DNA from: Schistosoma mansoni
Lineage: Eukaryota > Platyhelminthes > Trematoda > Strigeidida > Schistosomatidae
NCBI RefSeq assembly: GCF_000237925.1
Contig: NC_031496.1
Coordinates: forward strand, 31,476,539-31,540,538
Direction: 5' to 3'
Length of the DNA stretch: 64,000 bases
The notes under the pieces were generated by a model that was given only the letters and a program-made list of their open reading frames with translations, had not been told where the DNA came from and searched no databases. Each line of letters starts with the position of its first letter. The first letter of the stretch is position 1. The translations under genes and the position numbers were made by a program. Of the stretch, positions 11,320-20,762 are shown piece after piece.

Positions 11320-11536
11320 AAAATATTATTTTCTGTCAATATTTTTATGTATAATCATATATACTACTTAATTTATCCTTTCAATAGACAATAGTTATAT
11401 GAATATTTTTTAGAAATAGCTTGGATAGTGTACTTATTCTTGTTTTCTCAACTGATTGTTTTCATTTAACCGAATTTAGGTCATGTTAATTATCATAATG
11501 AATATCTACAAAACTGTAAGATAAAATTACTTACTA

Positions 11537-11642
11537 GGATTGTGGATGCGCACTCATGAGGAGTCCCATACACAGACGAAACGGCCGTCTAGTGCTTCCA
11601 GGTTTTCCTTGGTGGTCTAGCTCCAATTGACTCATGATTTCA
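11537..11642 (+). mobile_element. Hammerhead SINE family B, truncated by an assembly gap
   Basis: Starts within the hammerhead 5' flank (GGATGCGCACT) and runs into the N run. The core reads ATGAGGA plus GAAAC, with one core change. Confidence 0.75.
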
Positions 11643-11842
11643 NNNNNNNNNNNNNNNNNNNNNNNNNNNNNNNNNNNNNNNNNNNNNNNNNNNNNNNNNN
11701 NNNNNNNNNNNNNNNNNNNNNNNNNNNNNNNNNNNNNNNNNNNNNNNNNNNNNNNNNNNNNNNNNNNNNNNNNNNNNNNNNNNNNNNNNNNNNNNNNNNN
11801 NNNNNNNNNNNNNNNNNNNNNNNNNNNNNNNNNNNNNNNNNN
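11643..11842. other. Assembly gap (200 N)
   Basis: Exactly 200 N, so the length is probably a placeholder. It interrupts a family B SINE. Confidence 0.99.
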
Positions 11843-11891
11843 AAATAATATAAGATATTAACAATAGCGAAAACAAGAAGATAATAATAAT

Positions 11892-12181
11892 CAGTGGCCG
11901 AGTGGATAACGTGATGGTGTTTGAAGCGAGGGTACTGGGTTCGAGTCCCAGAGTGAACATCAACTCAGATGCAGGTATATCCAGCTGACGAGTCTCAAAT
12001 AGGACGAAACGCGCGTCCTGGATTCCACTGCTAGCCACTATCTATCTTTGCTTATCATGCTTGTGAATCAAGGCCATATCGAGGCAATACGCACAGTATG
12101 CATATATGCCAATTAGAGACTGACCAGTTGCAATCCTAACACATCGATGGGAAGATTCAAACAAACAATACTAAGTGAATT
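11892..12181 (+). mobile_element. Hammerhead SINE family A with intact ribozyme and start of a second unit
   Basis: tRNA-like head (box A CAGTGGCCGAGTGG, box B GGTTCGAGTCC), hammerhead 11976-12024 and CTTTGCTT tail. Then the copy continues into the leader of the next unit (12057-12181) instead of ending. This head-to-tail continuation shows that the source RNA or DNA was at least a dimer. It ends at the 13-bp target duplication copy 12182-12194. Confidence 0.85.
11976..12024 (+). ncRNA. Hammerhead ribozyme (family A, Sm-alpha type), intact
   Basis: Stem I ATCCAG/CTGGAT, CTGACGA box, stem II GTCT/GGAC (one G-U), GAAA box, self-complementary stem III ACGCGCGT, and GTC cleavage triplet ending at 12017. 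This is the best-preserved family A ribozyme in the window and closely resembles the published S. mansoni hammerhead. Confidence 0.85.
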
Positions 12182-12194
12182 TATCCAAATGAAT

Positions 12195-13228
12195 GTTTTG
12201 ATTTGCATAAAGCGGTTAGTTTAGTGACTCAGTACATATTCATCAATATAAGTGACTTTCGCTGAACTATAATTTGTGAACAAGCCAATCAGATTTTGTT
12301 TAAATAGTGTTTCAGCATTATAACTGATGTCAGTTCATGATAAAAACCCTAAATCTAACTCCTAACCATAATGTTCAGATTAAAATCTTATTCTTGATTT
12401 CTGATACTAATTTGTAACTCAGTAAATAAGTGGATATTATCAAGGTTAATGTTTTTCTTAGGAGTTTTATTGTCCTTTTTGTTAAGAAGTAGTAATGTGG
12501 TGTTGGCTACTTATTAGTAGTATAAGTACATAAGTAGTATATAACCGCGGTCGGGCATTGAATGTATTTCAGAAGAAGATCGATAACGAAAAAAGGGGAA
12601 CGAAATGCAATTGATATGAAAATGTAAGAACAATAATAATTGGAGACGATGGACTGATATTTGCAGAAGGAACAGTCAAGATTTAGACAATTGACTGATA
12701 GTTTGCGAATTAACTATTTACTGTATGGTTCTCATATTTTACTGAGATTGTCCCCACTTATCTTCTTGTTCACTGTAATATGACTCTTACTTAAACCTAT
12801 TCATGTTCCAACTAAGGGCTGCAAAACGTTTTGAAGATTTCTATCAGTAATCCAGTAGGAATTCCATACCCAATCATACTTTATTGATAAGATCCAATAT
12901 AATCTGATAGATGTACATGGAAGCAATGAAGATAATAAATGTATCATTATTATAAGCTTTATTCAATATTATATTTTTGGTACAATAAAGAATTCTCAAC
13001 ACAAAGTATTTCAACAAGTTTCCGTTTCTTATTTCTTGAACGATCCTGATGGTAAATATTGAAATCTTGTAGGGATATTGAGCAAATCGTTTTGTAAATC
13101 ATTTAATCTGGATTCCTGAATCGTGATTACAACATAGTTACGATATATGTTTAGGCTTAGTATGAATTGAATGCAATCCACCTTACTAGTTAGTGATCTC
13201 CAGTTAGATGTTAACAGTTCAGGAATTG
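12195..13228. other. Intergenic, with dispersed repeat D at about 12565-12790
   Basis: The only recognisable content is one decayed copy of an unclassified dispersed repeat (the stretch GCGAATTAACTATTTACTGT and following), shared with 21598-21945, 29554-29763 and 49150-49445. Confidence 0.5.
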
Positions 13229-13241
13229 ACATCTGAATAAT

Positions 13242-13486
13242 AAGATGGTGGTTGGAGGTGGTCAACAGGAAACCCTGGACCCGGGTTTCGTGTTATTTGG
13301 CACTCGTCAGCAAAGTGTGCCTGTAATCTTGAGGGAACTGGTGCTCCCTGACGGATTCAATCCCGTGTCACTCAGCTTCACAGTTAGAGACGTTACCACT
13401 GAGCTATTCGGGCAGCGACCGACCTCTTGTAGGACTGAGATGTAATCACAATTGATTGACCACCCAGTGATCAATCAATTGTGATT
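13242..13486 (-). mobile_element. Hammerhead SINE family C, complete with target duplication
   Basis: A third family. On the minus strand it starts with a 22-bp-armed hairpin leader, followed by a tRNA-like head (GCCCGAATAGCTCAGTGGT, box B GGGATTGAATCC), a hammerhead at 13273-13315 and a short 3' end. It is flanked by the 13-bp duplication ACATCTGAATAAT at 13229-13241 and 13487-13499. Total about 245 bp. This is the only copy of this family in the window. Confidence 0.75.
13273..13315 (-). ncRNA. Hammerhead ribozyme (family C), core intact
   Basis: CTGACGA, stem II GTG/CAC with an 8-nt loop, GAAA, stem III ACCCGGGT (self-complementary), then GTC. Stem I (CTTTG/CAGGG) pairs with G-U wobbles. 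Confidence 0.7.
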
Positions 13487-13492
13487 ACATCT
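13438..13492. repeat. Perfect inverted repeat, 22-bp arms, 11-nt loop
   Basis: 13438-13459 and 13471-13492 are exact reverse complements. This forms the 5' leader of the family C SINE and partly overlaps its target duplication. Confidence 0.9.
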
Positions 13493-13884
13493 GAATAATG
13501 TTCATTTCTTTCGATACATATATTGACAGTCACCACGATCTCTCTGATTGTAATTTGTACATTGGATTTTTCATAAACACGCATGAATAGGTTATGAGAT
13601 TAATAGATATAATGATGTGTTAAAACAAATGAAAAACAGATAATTTGTTGAGATATTTAGATGATATGAACAGATAGCCCAGATATTCAAGGAGGTTGCC
13701 AGTTAAACCAATGTATCATGAAATTTCATCTCATTAATGATGAGTTTTACATTTACCTGATCTAGATTTTATTATAAATTTATGATGAAGAAATAATTCT
13801 AACAAGCTATGTATAAAAACTCAACTGACTAGGTGGTTAAGTGTATTAAACGCTGATTGTACATTTTTAGTACATAAATTATTT

Positions 13885-13926
13885 TCATAGTTGAAAACAT
13901 GAGTCAATTGCAGCTAGACCACCAGA
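13885..13926 (-). mobile_element. Family B SINE tail fragment
   Basis: Only the stretch from the tail to the GGTGGTCTAGC-like segment is present. Confidence 0.5.
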
Positions 13927-13974
13927 GTTTGAGTTAACCAATTACTTCAGAAACAATTTTTATCTTGTATCTTT

Positions 13975-14195
13975 CACGTGAATTTAAACGTCACCCCATT
14001 GCATAAGCAGGTGGCTATCAGGACACAATAGGTAGGTGAATAATGCGATGGTGTTTGAAGCGAACGGTGCTGGGTTCGAGTCTCGGAGTGGGCGTCAACT
14101 CTGAGATCCAGGTACATCCAGCTGATGAGTCCCAAATAGGACGAAACGTAAGTCATGCATTTGACTGCTAACCACTATCCATCTTTGTTTTTAAA
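13975..14195 (+). mobile_element. Hammerhead SINE family A copy
   Basis: Leader, degraded box A, good box B (GGGTTCGAGTCTC) and a hammerhead region at about 14116-14155 with intact CTGATGA, stem II and GAAA, followed by the CTTTGTTT tail. Stem I and the cleavage flank are mutated, so self-cleavage is unlikely. Confidence 0.8.
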
Positions 14196-14510
14196 AAAAT
14201 AGAATCATTCAACTTTGTATGGACTGATTTTAACATGCTCAGTAAACTATAAAATAGTGAAGTGAATATATCTTCGACTTTATAGAGGTATTACGATAAC
14301 TTACTTTTAATGAACCATGATAAAAATTCTTTAATTTTGATAAATTTCTTTAGCAAGTCCCTTTGTTTGTTTTTCATTTCTTTTTTTTTACTGACTCAGC
14401 AATACATTTTTGATTAAGAGACCAGACATAAATATCATTGATGAATCGTCTAGAATTGATACCAACCTAATCATAAATCAGAGCTTTATAAAGTAGTAGA
14501 AACGTAATAT

Positions 14511-14700
14511 CAGAAAAGGGTTTTGTGGAGATTTTAGTAATTTTATATAGTTGAAATCATGAGTTAATTGAAGTTGGACCATCATGGAAAACCTGGAAGC
14601 ACTGGACGACTGTTGAATGCTGGCTCAGTGGTCTAGTGGTTAAGCGCTCGCTCGTGAGTTCAAATTTCGCAAGGCGGGATCGTGGATGCGCACTATCGAC
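14511..14700 (-). mobile_element. Hammerhead SINE family B, 5'-inverted insertion with target duplication
   Basis: 14511-14610 is the family B tail up to the stem III region on the minus strand. 14611-14700 is the tRNA-like head on the plus strand. An 11-bp direct repeat AAACGTAATAT lies at 14500-14510 and 14701-14711. This is one of the cleanest twin-priming structures in the window. Confidence 0.85.
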
Positions 14701-14854
14701 AAACGTAATATCCCGATTATTCACTGAATAGTGCTGTAAATGAATGCTTAATGTACTCGGCTTTGAAGCAATAGTGTAATGAATGAAGACCTGGTGTGGA
14801 TAATCCACTTAACCTTTAGTGTAAACTTAAAGAGTGTGTTACTAAATAATGAAA

Positions 14855-15060
14855 ACCATACGTTATATACTTCATTTGCAAAATTTCCATCAATTGTCCA
14901 TTACATCCTTCATGATTCCTTCAATTCTCTATTCCTTTATGTTTCCCTTTCTGTTTTCTTCAGTTCAATATTCTCAACCTTCTTTTGATAGGCATTCTAC
15001 TTCTGATTTATGTTAGATACTACTTTTGTTTGTCAATATAAGTAGCATACACCACAGTAG
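14855..15060 (-). repeat. Dispersed repeat D (unclassified)
   Basis: Similar, in reverse orientation, to 49150-49445: shared anchors include ACTTCATTTGCAAAATTTCC and AAGTAGCATACACCACAGTAG. No coding potential is preserved. Class unknown. Confidence 0.5.
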
Positions 15061-15334
15061 AACTTGGGTTCGAAAGCCACCACATTTAATGGCAACATGA
15101 GAATATAAGCTGATGTTTGACAGTATGGATAAATCTTCACTTAATATTCTCAGAGTATTGAAATATCTACCAATTTTCATTATAGAAAATTAATGTTACC
15201 CTTTAATATTACCATATACAAGAAATTCATCATGCTTTTTTATAATCGTAATCATACTAAGTTGGAGATAGATGTAATTTGTATTTCTTCTGAAAATAGT
15301 ACTTTTTAAAAAAATCGAATACCAGGAACCAGTT

Positions 15335-16171
15335 AGTCAGTCACAACGTAGAACTTCGTACGTACGTACATCAGTTCGAGTTGCCATACCACATTAGCAC
15401 AGAGACGCAGTTGTCGATTCAAATCCCATAGTGGTAGAAGTAGTAAAAGTATAAGCATTATATGAAAGATTAAGATTTGAAGATGTTATTGAAGGAGTAT
15501 AATACAGTGAAATAAATTTGGAAAGGGAAAAAAGATAGGGACATGAAGAATTCAGAAGATTAGAAGTTGGTAGAACACAAAGAGTGGATGCACCTTCGCC
15601 ATTGCAAACGATTTTGAGCCATGTCATTCAAGGTCTCTAACCATCGATTGCTATCATCTCGTGGATCCCAACCAGGCATTCTACACCTACTAACATGGCT
15701 CAGTCCAATTATCAGTGACTTCATGGATTTGTGCCATGTTTTGGTCTGGCCGCCCCCAGCTTTCTTCCAACCTACTCCCACACCATAAAGCATCGCACTT
15801 CGGAGCAGTCGGTGGTTGGGCATACGTAACACATGTCCCAGCCATCTCAACTGATGAAGTTTCACTACTTCATCAATCGATTTGCCATCCTTACTTAGTA
15901 CCCGTTTCCTAACAACTGTATTACTTACTCGGTGGTCCCAGGATATACGAGCAATGCGTCGAAGACACCTATGATTGAATACTAGTAGCCTACGAATGTC
16001 CTCTACTCTTATCGGCCATGTTTCACATCCATAAAGTAGGAGGGGACGGACTGCTGTGCAGTAAGCCCGTCCTTTTGTTGCTAGACGAATATCTCGCTTA
16101 CGCCATAAATGACGCAAGTTGGCGAAAGCTAGACGAGCCTTCTGTATCCGTGCCGGGATTTCGTCACACAC
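15335..16171 (-). mobile_element. RTE (SR2-like) LINE, 5'-truncated 3' end
   Basis: The minus strand encodes an uninterrupted stretch of about 200 codons (16171-15560) that matches the C-terminus of the element at 43482-47385 almost residue for residue (for example RWLGHVLRMPNHRL, NRWLETLNDMAQNR). It ends in the same 3' UTR, with TACGTACGTAC and the final GTGACTGACT. Classic 5' truncation by target-primed reverse transcription. The long open frame suggests a fairly young copy. Confidence 0.9.
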
Positions 16172-16229
16172 TCATTAATTCAAACAGAATTGGGACTTTC
16201 TAAAATTATTCAAAGAAACCTAATTAGTC

Positions 16230-16375
16230 AGAAAGGAGTTTTGTGGATATTAAAGTAATTTAATAGTTAAATCCATGAGTCAATTAAAGCTAGACCACTA
16301 TGGAAAACCTGGAAGCACTGGAAGGCCATTTCGTCCTAATATGGGACTCCTCAACAGCACTAGGACGAAACAGCT
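16230..16375 (-). mobile_element. Hammerhead SINE family B, truncated, possible small inversion
   Basis: Tail to hammerhead region on the minus strand (16230-16358), followed by a short plus-oriented AGGACGAAAC piece. Another possible 5'-inverted insertion, but no clear target duplication. Confidence 0.6.
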
Positions 16376-16842
16376 TACGAAACACTAACCACAATAAGCT
16401 AGATTTAAACCTCACAATTATTAATGGTGTTACAAAGCGTAAAAGTTACTGAAGCATACTGTAAGAATTATTAAATTCGAAGTTTCATCTCGTGGGTTAA
16501 CTTCAAAAGAAGTAGCTATTGAAAATCAGATTATCAAATTGGAGTTGCTCCGTGGCGTGAAACTTAAAATATAACAATTTCCATAATACTCTATAACTAT
16601 CACCATCATATCGTTATTAGGGACTAAATTCTAGAAGTAATTATCAGAGTTTAAGCAAAAAACCGTGATCAATGAAGTTCAGTTATGTTGAGCATGAGCC
16701 AGTCGACAATATTCATAAAATATAACAAATTGTCTACAGCCAGAAATACAGATCACTAGATAGTGACTCAATGATCTATAAGTTAAACATTCATCTAATT
16801 TTGAATAAATTGAGTATTGGGTAGATTGTTATAAAAATAAAA
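16376..16842. other. Intergenic, nothing recognised
   Basis: AT-rich, without repeat match or ORF. Confidence 0.4.
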
Positions 16843-17078
16843 GTAATATATTTGTAATATCCGAATGAGAAGAAAAAAAAAAAGATTTTCTAACGTTTCG
16901 TGATCTGTTTTTTGATTGATCACACCTACTATTCATGTTGTTCCGTTGTACTATTTAAACTTGAATTAATTTTTTTATTTGGTTATTTATTCTCCGAAGA
17001 AGTGGTTTAAATTGAGTCACGAAACGTCAGAAAATCTTTTTTTTTCTACTCATTGGGATATTATAATTATATTAATTC
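16843..17078. mobile_element. MITE-like fold-back element
   Basis: Long imperfect terminal inverted repeats of roughly 50-60 bp (TAATATCC, A-rich tract, GATTTTCT, ACGTTTCGTGA) face each other across about 110 bp of non-coding sequence. No transposase. The superfamily cannot be named, because the outer ends and target duplication are unclear. Confidence 0.5.
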
Positions 17079-17164
17079 ATTCATCTAATGTTTAAAGTAA
17101 CTTGAATCAATTCTTATCAAACTCATGAGTATTAACCATAAAACGAAAAAAACAGGTATTTAAT

Positions 17165-17396
17165 CAGACAATATTAAGTGAATTTAAACTTCACCCCATT
17201 GTACAAGTAAGTGGCTATCAGGACTCAGTGGCCGAGTGAATAACGTAATGGCGTTTGAAGCGAAATGTACTAGGTTCGAGTCCCAGAATGAACATCAACT
17301 CTGAGATGCAGATACATCTAGCTGACGAGTCTGAAATAGAACAAAACGCGCATCCTGGATTTCACTGCTAGTCACTATCTATCTTTGTTTACCAGC
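17165..17396 (+). mobile_element. Hammerhead SINE family A copy
   Basis: Leader, box A (CAGTGGCCGAGTG), box B (GGTTCGAGTCCC), hammerhead region and CTTTG tail. Flanked by an 8-bp repeat TATTTAAT (17157-17164, 17397-17404). The GAAA box is CAAA and stem II is weakened, so the ribozyme is dead. Confidence 0.8.
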
Positions 17397-17404
17397 TATT
17401 TAAT

Positions 17405-18093
17405 GTTCTTTCATTTTTAATAATTATTATCATTAAACTTAATCTATAATCAATTCGTCAATTCTATTTGTAAATTAGTTTACATCTTTTACGAAATTAA
17501 TATAGATTACTAAACTATTTATTGCATTTAATAAAAAAAGAAAAAAAAGAAAAGAAAAATTAAAAAAGAAAAGAAAAAAAAGAGAGAAACATACAATAAA
17601 ATACAATTAATCACATTTACATTACAGAATCTATTAAATGTTAATCAATTTAATCATTTATCGATTAATTTTTTTCTTTATTACAAAAAATAACAACAAA
17701 AATTGCACTAATCATTGATTATTCCACCCCTACCCCGCTTTCCACTTCTTTAACATGAAAGTGCATTGATATTAATATAGTAAAAGTTTAATCTCTTTTT
17801 TTCTTTCATTTTTTTCTTATTGTTTAATTACACAAAATCGATAATTTGCGTAAATTAAAAAAAGGCAAAAGAAAAATAAAAACAAAAAAAAATAAACTCA
17901 ATGTTTGTTTAAAAACTTGATAAACAATTTTTTTTGTGGTTTATTTATTTATTTAATTATATTTCTCAAATCGATAATTTGCGTAAATACAAAAAAAATA
18001 CAAAAAAAAATTAATAATAAAACAAAAACAAAAAAAAATAAACTCCACATTTTTTTAAAAAAAAATTTTGATAAACAATTTTTTTCTTTTCGG

Positions 18094-18125
<32 letters not shown>

Positions 18126-18185
18126 TATTTTTGTTTATTTATTTGACTAATATACAATATATAATAATAATAATAATTAATAATA
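17405..18185. other. Very AT-rich region with a tandem duplication of about 133 bp
   Basis: Two adjacent copies (about 17835-17967 and 17968-18112) share AAATCGATAATTTGCGTAAA and the A-rich/TTTATT blocks. This directly precedes the His-rich ORF. No ORF within it. Confidence 0.6.
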
Positions 18186-19274
18186 ATGTTATTATTTAAT
18201 TATTTAAATATTTATTTACAATTATTTATTTATTTCACATGGATACATTCAATGATTTATTGTTTATTACAAATAAATAATAAAAATAAAACCATTGAAG
18301 TAATGATCACTAATTCAAGTAATCAAATGATAACTAATCATTCTATTATAACTAATAGAACATCTAATTTAAAAAAAATGATTGTAGGAGCATCATTTAC
18401 AATGAGTGATTATGATTTATATAAAATGAAAAATAATGAACATTATAATGATATACATAAAATTATATATGATCAATATTTTAAAGATTATAATCAACAA
18501 CCACATCATCATCATCATCATCATCATCATAAACATAAATCTCATCATCATGATCAAGATCATGATCGGGATCAAGATCGTGATCATCAAGATCATGATC
18601 ATGATCAAAAAGATACTAATGATAAAACAATCTCATCTTCTTGGATATATGATCAATTAAAACAATATTTAACATGTATTTATGATAAACAAATAAATTG
18701 TGAAGATCAATTTGTTACAAAATTACAATTGGAATTATTAAAACTTAAAAAAAAGAAAGAAAAATATGAAAATGTAAAGATAAAACAACAACAACAACAA
18801 ACACCAATATTAACAGTGAAATTAGATACAAAACAACCATATACAAAACGTATCCATGAAAAAGGACAAAAAGAAACAAGATATGATTCATCTATTATCT
18901 ATCAATTAAATAATAGAAAAGAAATAGAAAAATCAGAAGAATTTACAACACATGAATTTTATCAAAGTTTAGATAAAGATAAACATTTAAATTATTATCA
19001 TCATGAACATCATGATCGTGATCGGGATCATCGTGATGATCATCGGGATCATCATCCTCATCCTCATCCTTTTCTTGATCATCATCGTCATAAAGATCAT
19101 CATCGTTCATCATCACATTATGAATATGAATGGTTTGATAAAATGGATGATATGATGAAAAAATTAGATGATAAACATGATGACGATGATGATGATGATG
19201 ATGATGGTCGTAAAGGAAAAGATAAACATTCAGACCATCCTCCAACCTATCGAAAGCATTTACATAAATATTAA
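18186..19274 (+). CDS. Unknown His/Asp-rich protein (possibly secreted)
   Basis: A 362-codon ORF in very AT-rich DNA, from the ATG at 18186 to the TAA at 19272-19274. The first 30 or so residues are hydrophobic and aromatic, like a signal peptide or membrane anchor. Then come a nine-His tract (about residues 108-116), Asp/His/Arg-rich repeats (HDRD and DHD types), a Lys/Gln-rich middle, a second His/Asp/Arg block with HPHPHP, and an eight- to nine-residue Asp tract near the C-terminus. Such composition suggests metal binding. I do not recognise a family. CAT/GAT microsatellite expansion could create a long open frame by chance, but about 540 bp between the two low-complexity blocks is also open and non-repetitive, which favours a real gene or exon. 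No flanking exons were identified. Confidence 0.5.
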   Translation: MLLFNYLNIYLQLFIYFTWIHSMIYCLLQINNKNKTIEVMITNSSNQMITNHSIITNRTSNLKKMIVGASFTMSDYDLYKMKNNEHYNDIHKIIYDQYFKDYNQQPHHHHHHHHHKHKSHHHDQDHDRDQDRDHQDHDHDQKDTNDKTISSSWIYDQLKQYLTCIYDKQINCEDQFVTKLQLELLKLKKKKEKYENVKIKQQQQQTPILTVKLDTKQPYTKRIHEKGQKETRYDSSIIYQLNNRKEIEKSEEFTTHEFYQSLDKDKHLNYYHHEHHDRDRDHRDDHRDHHPHPHPFLDHHRHKDHHRSSSHYEYEWFDKMDDMMKKLDDKHDDDDDDDDDGRKGKDKHSDHPPTYRKHLHKY

Positions 19275-19593
19275 GTTATTTACAATGTTTCACAATCATT
19301 ATCATCATCATCATCATTATCGTCGTCATCATTACCCAAAAGAACATCATTAATGTTATCACTAATTCTCTGATAAACATTCTCTGACAGTGAGGTATTT
19401 TCTGTTGTTGAAATCTTGATATATGGTAAGTATAAACCTCTAAGAAAAACTACCATTCTTAATGTTCGTAATGAAAATAATCATAGAAATAAATATACCA
19501 GGAAATTTTTTCAGTCTTCTATGTATATTAGATCAATTAATTAGCTGAATATTATCCTTCATAATATAATCAAGTACATGTCTATTGTTACAA
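19275..19593. other. Short intergenic with (ATC)n near 19296-19330
   Basis: Nothing coding is recognised. May contain the 3' UTR of the His-rich ORF if that is a gene. Confidence 0.4.
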
Positions 19594-20003
19594 ACTTACT
19601 TACTTACGCCTGTTACTCCAAATGGAGGATAGACCGTCGACCAGCATTCTCCAACCCAGTCTTTCTTGGGCCTTCCTTTCTAGTTCTATCCAGCTTTTGT
19701 TCATTCTTCTCATGTCTGTCTCCATTTCTCGGAGTAATGTGTTGTTTGGTCTTTCTCTTCTCATTTGGCCTTCAGGATTCCATGTGAGGACTTGCCTTGT
19801 GACGCAGTTGGGTGATTTCCTTAATGTGTGTCTTATCCACTTCCAGCACTTCTTCCTGATTTCTTCCTCTGCTGGAATCTGGTTTGTTCTCTCTTACAGT
19901 AGGTTGTTGCTGATAGTGTCCGGCCAACGGATCGGAAGTATCTTGCGTAGACAACTGTTAATAAACACTTGTATCTTCTGGATGATGGCTATTGTTGGTT
20001 AGA
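19594..20003 (-). mobile_element. RTE-like LINE 3' fragment
   Basis: The minus strand translates in part to the conserved RTE C-terminus ([12 protein letters not shown], [14 protein letters not shown], GWRMLVGG-like residues) and ends with the TAAG tandem tail at 19594-19606. 5'-truncated and interrupted. Confidence 0.75.
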
Positions 20004-20442
20004 AGTAATTACTAGGATACCTTGTTTAAGCTAAATTTTGTGTTATTTGTTATTTATCAGTAAAGTATATGATTTAGTGAGTGAGAACTCTAAATCATGT
20101 TATCCAGTATCGAAGTCATTGAACTATTCAGCATATGACTGGGCCTACTTAAAGACTAAGATGCTTACTCGAATTGATCTTTCAGAAACAATTAATGTAA
20201 TATTATCTATTCATTAATGCTGATAAGATTCTATTAGTCAATCTAGGATTTGGATGTTTGAAATAAAAAAAGCTACATTGTATTGTCAAACCGCTTATAT
20301 TAGTAACCGAATTGTGACTTGATAGTACTAGGAACTATACAAGTATAGCATTGGCTTCTATTATGTAATCAATACTATAAACTGTTTTTATACTGCGTAA
20401 TGTTTGATAGTAAAAGAGTAAGCGTTCAAAACTCAAGTTTAA
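20004..20442. other. Intergenic, nothing recognised
   Basis: AT-rich. The last 11 bases are a target duplication copy of the following SINE. Confidence 0.4.
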
Positions 20443-20751
20443 TAGTTGAAAGCGTGAGTCAATTGAAGCTAGACCAAAAAGGAAAACCTGGAGGCACTGG
20501 ATGGCCATTTCGTCCTATTATGGGACTCCTCAGCAGTGTGCATCCACGATTCCGCCTCACGAGATTCGAACCCAGGACCTACCAGTCTCGCGCATGAACA
20601 CTTAACCTCTAGACCACTGAGCCGGTCAGAATCCAACGGTTTTATTGTCTAACTTTAACCAATCCATGAAGTTGAGCAACCGTTCACCAATTGTCTTCAG
20701 TAAGTTCCTATCTCACAACAGACGTGGTTTGAACTCCACTGGTCACTGCTT
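20443..20751 (-). mobile_element. Hammerhead SINE family B with target duplication
   Basis: Leader, tRNA-like head with good box B (GGTTCGAATCTC in sense), hammerhead 20494-20539 and shortened tail. Flanked by the 11-bp repeat CTCAAGTTTAA (20432-20442, 20752-20762), a normal non-inverted insertion. Confidence 0.85.
20494..20539 (-). ncRNA. Hammerhead ribozyme (family B) with altered but paired stem III
   Basis: CTGAGGA, stem II GTCC/GGAC and GAAA are intact. Stem III is ATGGCCAT instead of ACGGCCGT, still self-complementary, and the cleavage triplet is ATC, which hammerheads tolerate. Confidence 0.7.
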
Positions 20752-20762
20752 CTCAAGTTTAA

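Noticed and set aside
11905-11960. tRNA genes at the SINE heads
   Set aside because: Box A and box B are present, but no complete cloverleaf could be folded by eye; these are tRNA-derived SINE promoters.
11640-12038. Open frames running through the N runs at 11643, 32793, 48825 and 52077
   Set aside because: They exist only because N has no stop codons; they are not genes.
18417-19353. Ile/Met-rich and Asp-rich ORFs overlapping the His-rich ORF in other frames
   Set aside because: Shadow frames of CAT/GAT repeats. The His/Asp frame is much longer and starts with a plausible leader.
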